NCBI GenBank assembly: GCA_025934635.1
Contig: JAICWX010000118.1
Location: 1 to 23,572, forward strand
DNA length: 23,572 nt
DNA from: Streptosporangiaceae bacterium
GTDB lineage: Bacteria > Actinomycetota > Actinomycetes > Streptosporangiales > Streptosporangiaceae
Reading direction: 5' to 3'
The notes under the pieces are model-generated. The model was given only the letters and a program-made list of their open reading frames with translations, was not told the origin of the DNA and searched no databases. The translations under genes and the position numbers were made by a program. How positions within the stretch are numbered: the stretch's first letter is position 1; each line of letters begins with the position of its first letter. This document shows positions 7,909 through 14,713 of the stretch, piece after piece.

Positions 7909-8106
7909 ATGACACCGCACGCGAAGCTGGGAATCGCCGGGATCATCATCGGCTTCATCCTGCTTTTCATAGTTCCGTGGCCGATCGCCCTGGCGCTGAT
8001 CGTGCTCGCGATCGCCGTCCCGGCGGGAGCCTGGATGATGCTCGACGAGTCGCAGCGGCGCCGGTACCGCGAGCTGCGCCGCCGCCAGCGGGGCCAGCTC
8101 CGCTAG
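7909..8106 (+). CDS. Small two-helix membrane protein
   Basis: A 65-residue protein. The ATG is preceded by CGGAG six bases upstream. Two hydrophobic helices (about residues 7-22 and 25-44) separated by a proline-tryptophan turn (VPWP) are followed by a strongly basic tail rich in Arg (QRRRYRELRRRQRGQLR), so the C-terminus is probably cytoplasmic. I recognise no named family. TATAAG at 7841-7846 is a possible -10 box. It stands alone, between the divergent HhH-GPD gene and a co-directional VOC gene 72 bases downstream. Good ribosome site and protein-like composition support it as real. Confidence 0.7.
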   Translation: MTPHAKLGIAGIIIGFILLFIVPWPIALALIVLAIAVPAGAWMMLDESQRRRYRELRRRQRGQLR

Positions 8107-8178
8107 CAACTGCGGGCCGGCCACGGCGCGGGTTCGCCATCAGCTGGCTTTACGACACGCTGTAGTAATGGAGCGCCG

Positions 8179-8682
8179 ATGGCCGTCCGTCGCCTCAACC
8201 ACGCCGTCCTCTACGTGCACGGTCTTCAGCAGACCGTCGAGTTCTACCGGAGCACCCTCGGCTTCGAGGTCCGGCTGGAGATCCCCGGCCGGGCCGCGTT
8301 CCTGCGTGCCCCCGAGTCCGCCAACGACCACGACCTCGGCCTGTTCGAGATCGGTGCCGGGCGCGCGCCCGACCAGCCGGACCACCCCGGGCTCTACCAC
8401 CTGGCCTGGGAGGTCGGCACGCTGGCCGACCTGGCCGAGACGCGGGAGAAGCTGCGCCAGGCCGGCGCGCTGGTGGGGGAGAGCGATCACCGGGTGTCCA
8501 AGTCGCTGTACGCCAAGGACCCGAGCGGCATCGAGTTCGAGGTGATGTGGCGGGTGCCCGCCGCGGACTGGGAAGCCGAGACAGCCGACGGGCAGATGAT
8601 CCTCCCGCTCGACCTGGACGAGGCGATCGCCCGCTGGGGCCAGGATCAGGTGACCGGCGCCGCCGCCGGCTCACCCACCTGA
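8179..8682 (+). CDS. VOC-fold (glyoxalase/extradiol dioxygenase-like) protein
   Basis: A 167-residue protein with GGAG five bases before the ATG. It shows the vicinal-oxygen-chelate pattern: H8 in RLNHAVLYV, H74 in GLYHLAWEV and E121 in DPSGIEFEVMW, which together match the His-His-Glu metal site of catechol 2,3-dioxygenase-like enzymes. The DPSG turn before the final strand is also typical. A C-terminal extension of about 40 residues (PLDLDEAIARWG) is common in one subgroup. Reaction unknown: dioxygenase, glyoxalase or resistance-type activities share this fold, and no pathway gene adjoins it. It ends three bases before the stop of the convergent M55 peptidase gene. Confidence 0.85.
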   Translation: MAVRRLNHAVLYVHGLQQTVEFYRSTLGFEVRLEIPGRAAFLRAPESANDHDLGLFEIGAGRAPDQPDHPGLYHLAWEVGTLADLAETREKLRQAGALVGESDHRVSKSLYAKDPSGIEFEVMWRVPAADWEAETADGQMILPLDLDEAIARWGQDQVTGAAAGSPT

Positions 8683-8685
8683 GCC

Positions 8686-9528
8686 TTACCGCCCCTCGGA
8701 CTGCCGCGTGACGTAAGTCAGCGCGACGAACGAGCGGAACATCGCCAGCGGGTCGTCGTCCAGCGAATCCTCGCCGCCGATGGTCACCGTCCGCGTCCCG
8801 GTCCGCTCGGCGCCGCGCACCCACGAGGCCACCTCGGCCATGTCCGCCGTCTGCAGGTGCACCTCCAGCGTGGCCGGCCGCTGAATGGCCGGCGGCGCCA
8901 GCGAAGGTGCCTGCTCCACCGCCCGCCGCGCCCCGTCCGCGATCAGCGCCCGGGCTACCTCGGGGTGCAGGTTGTCCGCCCCGAAGCGGCTGAAGGACTC
9001 CTTGACCATCACCCGTTCGGCGAAGGACAGGAACGGGTCGGCCTCGGCCGTCGTCTGCTGGTCCCCGGTGATCAGCCCGACCGGTACGCCGCAGTCCAGC
9101 GCCACCAGGGCGTTGATCCCGCTCTCGCCCACCCGCGACCCGTTCAGCGTGACGTGGGAGATCACCGACGGGTTGTAGGTGTGCGACAGCACCGAGCTCT
9201 CGCCCGAGATCGACCCGTGGTAGCCCACCATGAACACGACGTCCGCGCTGGCATCCAGGCCCTGCATCATGTACAGCGGCTTGTGCCGGCCGGACACGTA
9301 CCGCGCCTGCCCGTGGAGCAGCTCCGGGTCCAGGTTGTTCATCGTCCCGTGCGAGTCGTTGCAGACGATCTCGGTCGCCCCGGCCGCCAGCGCGCCGTCG
9401 ATCGCCGCGTTGACCTCGCCGAGCAGCAGCCGCCGGCCCTCTTCGTAGGGCTGGCCGGGCGCGATGCACTGGGACCAGTCGACGATCCCGGCCACGCCCT
9501 CCATGTCAAAGGAGATAAAGACCTTCAC
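8686..9528 (-). CDS. M55 family D-aminopeptidase (DppA-like metallopeptidase)
   Basis: A 280-residue protein from a GTG at 9528. The SFDMEGVAG N-terminus provides D8 and E10; CNDSHG gives H60 and VGYHG gives H104, agreeing in position with the zinc ligands known from Bacillus subtilis DppA. H116 in LSHTYNP is in the place of the nucleophilic His, and E135 in VGESGINA is the probable last ligand. The family forms a decameric, self-compartmentalised peptidase releasing N-terminal D-amino acids such as D-Ala, so a role in recycling wall peptides is likely. No dipeptide permease genes adjoin it. No strong Shine-Dalgarno is seen within 12 bases of the GTG; GGGGGAG lies 15 bases upstream. Confidence 0.9.
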   Translation of the reverse strand: MKVFISFDMEGVAGIVDWSQCIAPGQPYEEGRRLLLGEVNAAIDGALAAGATEIVCNDSHGTMNNLDPELLHGQARYVSGRHKPLYMMQGLDASADVVFMVGYHGSISGESSVLSHTYNPSVISHVTLNGSRVGESGINALVALDCGVPVGLITGDQQTTAEADPFLSFAERVMVKESFSRFGADNLHPEVARALIADGARRAVEQAPSLAPPAIQRPATLEVHLQTADMAEVASWVRGAERTGTRTVTIGGEDSLDDDPLAMFRSFVALTYVTRQSEGR

Positions 9529-9593
9529 AAGATCAACAACATACTCCCCCGAACGAGCGGCCTATCTCCCGAACGGCCCGTTCCCCGCCGCCC

Positions 9594-9899
9594 CTACCGG
9601 CCGAAGGCAGCAGCCGGGTGCCCATCCCGGCCGGGCGGGACGTCATCGCCGGGCCGGGCGGGCGGCGACGCGCTCGCCCAGGCCTTCGCCGCGACCTCGT
9701 CGACGGTCTGCCCGACCTGCCGGGTGATCCCCGATTCGGCTCCGGCCACGCCGTGCGGCTGGGCCAGCATGTTCCAGCCGAACGCGAGCAGGACCCCGAT
9801 CGCCAGCGGAACGATCGTGGATACGAGGCCATTGCGGCCCCGGCCGCTCAGCCGCCGTCGTGGTTTCTGGCCCCCGCGCCCAGGATCGGTCCTTCGCAC
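9594..9899 (-). CDS. Possible small single-helix membrane protein
   Basis: From a GTG at 9899 this frame gives 101 residues: a basic N-terminus (GGQKPRRRLSGRGRNG), one clear hydrophobic helix (STIVPLAIGVLLAFGWNML, about residues 28-46), then an outside-type region with GAESGITRQVGQTVDEVAAKAW and a Pro/Gly-rich tail. The helix preceded by Arg residues suggests a type II membrane anchor. It begins 20 bases after the stop of the homocitrate/citrate synthase-like gene and could be co-transcribed. No good ribosome site is seen and no family recognised; overlapping frames on both strands are Arg/Pro-rich and less convincing. Confidence 0.5.
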   Translation of the reverse strand: MRRTDPGRGGQKPRRRLSGRGRNGLVSTIVPLAIGVLLAFGWNMLAQPHGVAGAESGITRQVGQTVDEVAAKAWASASPPARPGDDVPPGRDGHPAAAFGR

Positions 9900-9919
9900 G
9901 GAAGGGGAGCGTACCAGGC

Positions 9920-11212
9920 TCAGCCGGCCGGGGAGAGCTGCCCGGGAAACAACAGCGCGAGCTGCCGCGGGTACCCCGCGATGAGCCGCAGCTCGTCGTC
10001 CGTGAGCGGCTTGCCGGTCGCCGACGCGCACAGCTGGACCAGGGAAAACGCCAGGTCTTCGGTCCCGTCGGCCAGCTCAAGGCCGAGCCCGTCCAGGACG
10101 TGCCGGAACCCCGCCTTGCCGCCGTACTCGCCGGTCAGCACCACCCGGCCCGCGCGCGCGAACCAGTCCGCGGGGAACGGCCCGAGCTCGCCGTCGTCGT
10201 AGAGCTCGTAGTTCCCGCGGTCCTTCAGCGCCCCGTCGGCGTGGATGCCCGACTCGTGCGCGAACGCGTTCCGGCCGACTCCGGGCCAGGCCGGCGGCAG
10301 CGGCTGCCCGAAGGCGTACGCCGCCCACAGCCCGAACCTCCTGGCCCACGACAGGTCGACCGGATCCCCGATGGTCGCGGCCTCACCCACCCCGAACCCG
10401 TACCGGAACGCCAGGATGCACGACAGCAGGTCGGCGTTCCCGGCCCGCTCGCCGATCCCGTTCACGCACGTGTTCACCCAGGCGTCCTGGCCCGCGTCCA
10501 GGTCGCCGAGCGCGCCCGATACCGAGTTGGCCACGGCCATGCCCAGGTCGTTGTGGCAGTGCGTCTCGACCGGCAGGCCGGTCGCGGCGGCGAGCTTGGC
10601 GAACCGCTCCCTGATCCGGCCGGGGGAGTCGCCGCCGATGGTGTCGCAGTACCGCACCCGCGTCGCCCCCGCCTCCTTGGCCGCGAGCGCGAACTCGTGC
10701 AGGTACCCGTCGTCCGTCCGCGACCCGTCCTCCGCGTTGACGCCGATGCTGTGCTCGCCTGGCGCGCCTCCGGCGCGACGCAGCCCCTCCCTGGCGACCC
10801 CTACCGCCGCAACCATTTCCTTGATGATCGCCTCACGATCGCGCTTGCCGCGGAACTTGTTCGTGATCATCTGGTCCGACGTGGAGATCGACAGGTTGTA
10901 GTGCCGCAGGCCCAGTTTGATTCCACGGGGCCCGTCGACCTGGACCCCGACCGCCGACTCGACGTCGGCCGGCACCGCCCGGCACCAGCCGGACAGCCGC
11001 AGCTCACCGAACGCGCCCGCCTCCGCCAGCGCCAGGCAGGCCCGGACGTAGGGCACCTCGTGGAACAGGAACGGGAACCCGATCTCGGACTGGGCCACGC
11101 CCAGCCGGCCCAGGTAGAAGTTGACCATCACCTTGCCGAACTTGGACAGGCCCGTCCGGGCCGTCTGCACCCCGTCCCGGTTGGTCACGTCGAGAAAATG
11201 AATCGATGGCAT
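9920..11212 (-). CDS. Homocitrate synthase / (Re)-citrate synthase-like enzyme (DRE-TIM metallolyase)
   Basis: A 430-residue member of the isopropylmalate/homocitrate synthase family. The signature RDGEQ appears as NRDGVQTAR (R12, D13); the metal-binding H218 and H220 lie in ETHCHNDLGMAVAN, followed by NGIGERAGNADL and HESGIHADG. It lacks the C-terminal leucine-feedback domain of LeuA. The enzyme should condense acetyl-CoA with a 2-oxo acid. The NRDGVQ variant and the segment QSEIGFPF remind me of the group containing the (Re)-citrate synthases of anaerobes, so oxaloacetate is a candidate substrate besides 2-oxoglutarate or 2-oxoisovalerate; this is from memory, not a search. No other leucine or lysine gene is nearby. 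The ATG at 11212 is preferred; an in-frame TTG lies at 11233. A TTGACG and palindromes lie immediately upstream, shared with the divergent citrate synthase-like gene. Confidence 0.82.
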   Translation of the reverse strand: MPSIHFLDVTNRDGVQTARTGLSKFGKVMVNFYLGRLGVAQSEIGFPFLFHEVPYVRACLALAEAGAFGELRLSGWCRAVPADVESAVGVQVDGPRGIKLGLRHYNLSISTSDQMITNKFRGKRDREAIIKEMVAAVGVAREGLRRAGGAPGEHSIGVNAEDGSRTDDGYLHEFALAAKEAGATRVRYCDTIGGDSPGRIRERFAKLAAATGLPVETHCHNDLGMAVANSVSGALGDLDAGQDAWVNTCVNGIGERAGNADLLSCILAFRYGFGVGEAATIGDPVDLSWARRFGLWAAYAFGQPLPPAWPGVGRNAFAHESGIHADGALKDRGNYELYDDGELGPFPADWFARAGRVVLTGEYGGKAGFRHVLDGLGLELADGTEDLAFSLVQLCASATGKPLTDDELRLIAGYPRQLALLFPGQLSPAG

Positions 11213-11221
11213 GTGTCCAGA

Positions 11222-11263
11222 TTGATAAAGCAATCAACGCTCGTCAACATTGATTAAAATCAA
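11222..11263. promoter_or_regulatory. Palindromic operator cluster, DRE-TIM enzyme side
   Basis: Contains TCAACATTGA (11243-11252), the perfect inverted repeat ATTGATT-AA-AATCAAT (11249-11264), and TTGAT...ATCAA (11222-11237). Its stretch AACGCTCGTCAACATTGAT (11236-11254) is repeated almost exactly at 11376-11394. On the minus strand, TTGACG at 11246-11241 could be a -35 box. The location suggests repression or autoregulation. Confidence 0.55.
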
Positions 11264-11356
11264 TATGACCGAACGGGGCAGCTATCACCCCGTCGGCCAG
11301 CTCATCCTGGTCGGCGGCGACCCTTGACCATCCACTGCCGGATCACGGTTCAACCG

Positions 11357-11394
11357 TCAAGATTGACATAAGGTGAACGCTCGTCAATGTTGAT
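11357..11394. promoter_or_regulatory. Palindromic operator cluster and likely promoter, citrate synthase-like side
   Basis: Two TCAANNTTGA palindromes: TCAAGATTGA (11357-11366) and TCAATGTTGA (11383-11392), centres 26 bp apart. TTGACA at 11363-11368 is a consensus -35 with AATGTT 17 bases later as a weak -10, so a protein bound here would cover the promoter of the gene at 11428. Confidence 0.55.
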
Positions 11395-11427
11395 GACTGC
11401 ACTATCCGGACCAGACCGCGGGGACGC

Positions 11428-12696
11428 ATGGCCGACTTCCTGACCGCCGCCGAGGCCGCCCGGCGGCTCGGCGTCAAGCCCGCCACCCTCTACGCGTACG
11501 TCAGCCGCGGCGTGCTGACCCGGTCCCCGGCCGCCGACGGCCGGACCAGCCTGTTCAGCACCGACGAGGTCGAGCGGCTGGCTCGCCGCGGCCGCCCGCG
11601 CCGCCCGGCCGGGGCGGTGGACATCACGGTCGAGTCGGCCATCACCGAGCTCACCGCCGACAGCCTCCGCTACCGCGGCCTGGACGTCATGCGGCTGGCC
11701 GTCAGCCGGACCTTCGAAGAGGTAGCCGGGCTGCTCTGGACGGGCGAGTTCCCGCCCGCCGCCGAACCGTGGCGGGCCCGCCCGGCGGCGCTGGCCGCGG
11801 GCCGGGCCGCGCAGGCCGCCCTGCCCGCCGCGGCGCTGCCGCTCGAGCGGCTCCAGGTCATCGTCCCGGCGATGGCGGCCACCGACCCCCTTCGCCTCCA
11901 GCTCGACCAGTCGGCCGTAGTCGCCGCCGGCCGGAACATCGTCGCCGGCATGGTCGACTGCCTTCCCCTGGCTGGATCGTCCCCGGGTACGGGCACCCCT
12001 CCGCCCGATGCTGCCGGTCCGGGCGAGTCCCCGCCGGACCCCGCCCCCGCCGGGCCGGTGGCCGAGCGGCTGTGGGCCCGGCTCTGCGACCGCCGGGCCA
12101 GTCCCGGGCTGCTGCGGGCGACCTCGGCCGCGCTGGTCCTGCTGGCCGATCATGAGCTGGCCGCCTCCACCCTGGCCGCCCGGGCCGCCGCCTCGGTCCG
12201 GGCCGACCCGTACGCCGTGGTCGGCACCGGCCTGGGCGCGGTCAGCGGAGCCCTGCACGGTGGCGCGTCCCTCGGCGCGGAGGCGCTGCTGGCCGCGGCC
12301 AGCGGACCGGACGACGTGCCCCGGGTGGTGGCCGAATTGCTGCGCCGCGGCGAGAAGGTCCCCGGCTTCGGGCACTTCGTGTACCGGGGCGGCGACCCGC
12401 GCGCCACCGTCCTGCTCGACCTGGTCCGCCGCGCCGCGCCGAAATCGGGCCAGCTCGCGGTGGCCGACGCCGTCCTGGCGGAGGTCAGGCACAAGTCCCT
12501 GCCCGAGCCCAACATCGACTTCGCCCTGGCCACCCTGGCCCGGGTGGCGGGCATGGCCAGGGGCGCCGGCGAGGCGATGTTCGCGGTGGCGAGGACAGCA
12601 GGCTGGGTCGCCCACGCCCTAGAGGCCTACACCGGGCCCGGGCCGCTGCGCCCGCGCGCGGTCTACACCGGCCGGCCCGCGGTCAGCGGGGCTTAG
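11428..12696 (+). CDS. Citrate synthase-like protein with N-terminal helix-turn-helix
   Basis: A 422-residue protein with GGGGA three bases before the ATG. Residues 1-55 form a MerR/excisionase-type DNA-binding domain (LTAAEAARRLGVKPATLYAY, then a wing-like RTSLFSTDEVERL). The rest is a citrate synthase fold with all active-site residues: H242 in ADHELAAST, H277 in ALHGGAS, H316 in PGFGHFVYRG and D364 in PNIDFAL. A Pro/Gly-rich insert of about 30 residues (180-210) lies between the two halves. Family members of this layout are known in actinobacteria, but whether they act as enzyme, regulator or both is unclear. It diverges from another acetyl-CoA condensing enzyme across 215 bp with shared palindromes. 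Its TAG abuts the TAA of the convergent DinB gene. Confidence 0.88.
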   Translation: MADFLTAAEAARRLGVKPATLYAYVSRGVLTRSPAADGRTSLFSTDEVERLARRGRPRRPAGAVDITVESAITELTADSLRYRGLDVMRLAVSRTFEEVAGLLWTGEFPPAAEPWRARPAALAAGRAAQAALPAAALPLERLQVIVPAMAATDPLRLQLDQSAVVAAGRNIVAGMVDCLPLAGSSPGTGTPPPDAAGPGESPPDPAPAGPVAERLWARLCDRRASPGLLRATSAALVLLADHELAASTLAARAAASVRADPYAVVGTGLGAVSGALHGGASLGAEALLAAASGPDDVPRVVAELLRRGEKVPGFGHFVYRGGDPRATVLLDLVRRAAPKSGQLAVADAVLAEVRHKSLPEPNIDFALATLARVAGMARGAGEAMFAVARTAGWVAHALEAYTGPGPLRPRAVYTGRPAVSGA

Positions 12697-13212
12697 TTAC
12701 TCGCCGGTGGCGCCGTCGATCTGCTCGCGCACCAGGTCGGCGTGGCCCAGATGCCGCGCGTACTCCTCGATCATGTGCAGGTAGATCATCCGCAGCGACA
12801 TGACCTCGCCGGTCCGCTCGTGGGTGAAGATGTCATCCAGGGATGCGTTAGCCACGGCCGCGTCGGCGTGCTTGAACTCCTCGGTCAGCCGGGCGTAGTC
12901 GGCTGCCGCCCGGGCCGGGTCGCCGCCCGTGAACTCGGCCTCGGAGTCGTCGCCGAAGGGCAGGTCGACCGGCTCGCCCGCGAACCGCCGCCGGAACCAG
13001 ACCCGCTCGACCTTGGTCATGTGCCGTACCAGGCCGAGCAGGGACAGGGCCGACGGCGCGATCGGCTGACGGGCCAGCTCCTCGCCGGTCAGGCCGGCGC
13101 ACTTGTAGAGCAAAGTCGCCCGCTGCCAGTCGAGGAATGCCTGCAGCATCGGGCGCTCAGGTCCGGTCAGCGGCCCTTCCGGCCGCTCCACCTCCGGTGC
13201 TTTCCACGTCAC
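12697..13212 (-). CDS. DinB family protein (DUF664-like putative metal-dependent enzyme)
   Basis: A 171-residue protein from a GTG at 13212. The four-helix DinB/YfiT pattern is visible: H64 in LGLVRHMTKVERVWF and the pair in LHMIEEYARHLGHAD (about residues 145-160), three histidines that usually bind a divalent metal. Related proteins include mycothiol- or bacillithiol-dependent transferases, but this short form has no assignable substrate. Actinomycetes commonly carry many copies. The stop TAA is directly adjacent to the TAG of the citrate synthase-like gene, with no base between. A DUF1707 gene on the same strand ends 18 bases upstream of this start, so the two may be co-transcribed. Confidence 0.85.
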   Translation of the reverse strand: MTWKAPEVERPEGPLTGPERPMLQAFLDWQRATLLYKCAGLTGEELARQPIAPSALSLLGLVRHMTKVERVWFRRRFAGEPVDLPFGDDSEAEFTGGDPARAAADYARLTEEFKHADAAVANASLDDIFTHERTGEVMSLRMIYLHMIEEYARHLGHADLVREQIDGATGE

Positions 13213-13230
13213 CGCGCCATCATGCCACGG

Positions 13231-14016
13231 TTACCGCAGCGCGGGGCGTTCCGGCGGGCGGGTCGCGATCTCCACCGTGCCCTTGTAGGCGATGCCGCGC
13301 ACGTGGATCACCGGGGCATCGGCGGGCAGGCGGTAACCGGGGTCCTCGTCGTCCTGGCCCTGGGTGACGCCGAAACCAGTCATCTCCACCCGCACGTTCG
13401 GCGGCACCAAGATCGTCACCCGGGACTTGTAGGCCACCGTCACGAACGTGGTGACCGGCCCGCTGAGCTCGGCTGCCCGCAGGTCCAGCCAGCCGCCGCC
13501 CTTGTAGACCACGGTCGTGTACCGTTCCGGTACCCGCCAGCGCCCGGCCCGCCGCACCGAGCTCTTCAGCGCGATCGCGAACCGCCCCGGCCCGTGCCCC
13601 GCCACCGCGGGCACGGTCCCGGCCGCCGCCGTCTCCGCGGGCAGGTCGGCCAGCAGCGCGTCCAGCTCCACCTGGGTCCGGGCGGTAAGCGCCGCCCGCG
13701 TCCGCTCGTCGAACTCGGCATCATCGATCCGCCCCTCGGCAAACGCGTCCTGCACCCGCTGCACCACCGCGTCCCGCTCCCGGTCCGAAGCCCGCGTACC
13801 AACCCCCCGCTCAACCCCCGCGTTCATCTCCACCCCACCCCCAGCCCTCGGCTCTATCCCGCCCCCAGCCGCGTGCTCCGCCCCAGCCGCCGGCTTAACC
13901 TCTACCCCAGCCGCGTGCTCCGCCCCAGCCGCCGGCTCTAGCCCGCTCCTCGCTTCGGCCTCGGTCCCGGCCACTGGCTCCTCTGGCACCCCAGCGCCCC
14001 CGTTGGTTGCCGCCAT
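13231..14016 (-). CDS. DUF1707 domain protein with LiaF-like C-terminal domain
   Basis: A 261-residue protein; the ATG is preceded by GGAAGGG. Residues 1-72 are a low-complexity Ala/Gly/Glu tail with two 14-residue repeats. Residues about 74-128 are a DUF1707 domain (RASDRERDAVVQRVQDAFAE, GRIDDAEFDERTRAAL, LDALLADLP), related to SHOCT-type short helical domains. The C-terminal 100 residues (YKGGGWLDLRAAEL, YKSRVTILVPPNVRVEMTGF, VIHVRGIAYKGTVEI) resemble the beta-rich cell-envelope stress domain of LiaF/YvqF proteins. No membrane helix is seen, so it is probably cytoplasmic or peripheral. Role unknown; envelope-stress sensing is an inference from the domain. TAAGAT at 14056-14051 (minus) is a possible -10 box. 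Confidence 0.85.
   Translation of the reverse strand: MAATNGGAGVPEEPVAGTEAEARSGLEPAAGAEHAAGVEVKPAAGAEHAAGGGIEPRAGGGVEMNAGVERGVGTRASDRERDAVVQRVQDAFAEGRIDDAEFDERTRAALTARTQVELDALLADLPAETAAAGTVPAVAGHGPGRFAIALKSSVRRAGRWRVPERYTTVVYKGGGWLDLRAAELSGPVTTFVTVAYKSRVTILVPPNVRVEMTGFGVTQGQDDEDPGYRLPADAPVIHVRGIAYKGTVEIATRPPERPALR
13863..13937 (-). repeat. In-frame 42-bp tandem repeat in the DUF1707 gene
   Basis: Two 33-base identical stretches (13863-13895 and 13905-13937) recur with a 42-base period, encoding EPAAGAEHAAGVEV and KPAAGAEHAAGGGI. The period is a multiple of three, so copy-number change would keep the frame. Confidence 0.8.
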
Positions 14017-14193
14017 GAGATTCCCTTCCGTCTCGACAAGATCGCGATGTATCTTAACTCAAGGTCCCTCTGGTGCGCAGCCCGGGCAAGAGCATCACTC
14101 CGCCCCCGGCTCATCATCGACGATCCCCAAGCGTCCCCCTACCACTCGCAGCCCCCATTCCCCGCCGTCGTATCCCAGCCAGCGCGATTAACG

Positions 14194-14312
14194 GCATCGA
14201 TGGAGCATCAATGCTGCCGGCGCGACATCGATGGAGCATCAATGTCGCTGCCGAGAGCCGGACCGGGGGGCGGGCGGGGCCTGTGGTGCAGATGCGGATA
14301 GTGAGGCCGGGA
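14194..14312 (+). repeat. Double-palindrome element, copy B
   Basis: Palindromes at 14194-14214 (arms GCATCGATG and CATCAATGC) and 14225-14245 (ACATCGATG and CATCAATGT), both centred on GAG, with centres 31 bp apart as in copy A. The tail at 14282-14312 shares the TGTGGTGC, GATG and TGAGGCCG blocks with copy A, but the spacer to it is 34 bp instead of 45, a difference of 11 bp or about one helical turn. It lies about 180-230 bp upstream of the DUF1707 start and is in the opposite orientation to copy A. Confidence 0.75.
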
Positions 14313-14566
14313 ACCCGGGTGGCATACCGGTAGCCGGGCCCGTCTTTCAAGAAGAACCGCACTCATGTGACTTCGGTGTCGCTGACTGCGGCCACCTCGG
14401 TGGATCGGGATGATGCCAGGCGCACCACGGGCATCACCCGCACCACGCTAGCTACTTATAGGGAAGAAGCCTTGCCTGTGCGACGCCGCCCCGGTTGACA
14501 CCGAGGCGGAACACCGATCTCGCTCTCACGTCAGCGATGACTCGTTCATCAAATTGAGCCAACCTC

Positions 14567-14583
14567 ACTAAGAAAACCTTAGT
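14567..14583. promoter_or_regulatory. ACTAAG-N5-CTTAGT operator, distal
   Basis: A perfect 6-bp inverted repeat with a 5-base spacer (AAAAC), about 130 bp upstream of the MFS start. The same layout recurs at 14670-14686. Confidence 0.5.
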
Positions 14584-14656
14584 AGTGCAATTAATTTTTT
14601 GGATTATGCGGGGACGCCGGGCGTGCGGCCGGTCCATGTGCCGGCTGCAAGTAAAT

Positions 14657-14686
14657 CTTAGTCGCTCATACTAAACTTTTCTTAGT
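14657..14686. promoter_or_regulatory. ACTAAA-N5-CTTAGT operator with extra half-site, proximal
   Basis: ACTAAA-CTTTT-CTTAGT (14670-14686) has the same 6-5-6 layout as the distal site with one mismatch; a further CTTAGT half-site lies at 14657-14662. Position just before the MFS gene suggests a repressor-controlled promoter; the regulator is not in the window. Confidence 0.5.
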
Positions 14687-14713
14687 AATCGATATTGTGC
14701 GGTCCGGAAGGCG

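Larger units (their letters stand above)
14017..14713. other. 697-bp intergenic region
   Basis: No convincing gene on either strand. It separates the divergent DUF1707 and MFS genes and holds the second double-palindrome element (14194-14312) and, nearer the MFS gene, two or three ACTAAG/CTTAGT palindromes. The part from about 14540 to 14700 is clearly AT-richer than its surroundings. A TTGACA at 14495-14500 has no matching -10 box. Confidence 0.6.

Noticed and set aside
14452..14637. 61-residue minus-strand frame in the region before the MFS gene.
   Set aside because: It covers AT-rich operator sequence, has no ribosome site and no recognisable features.
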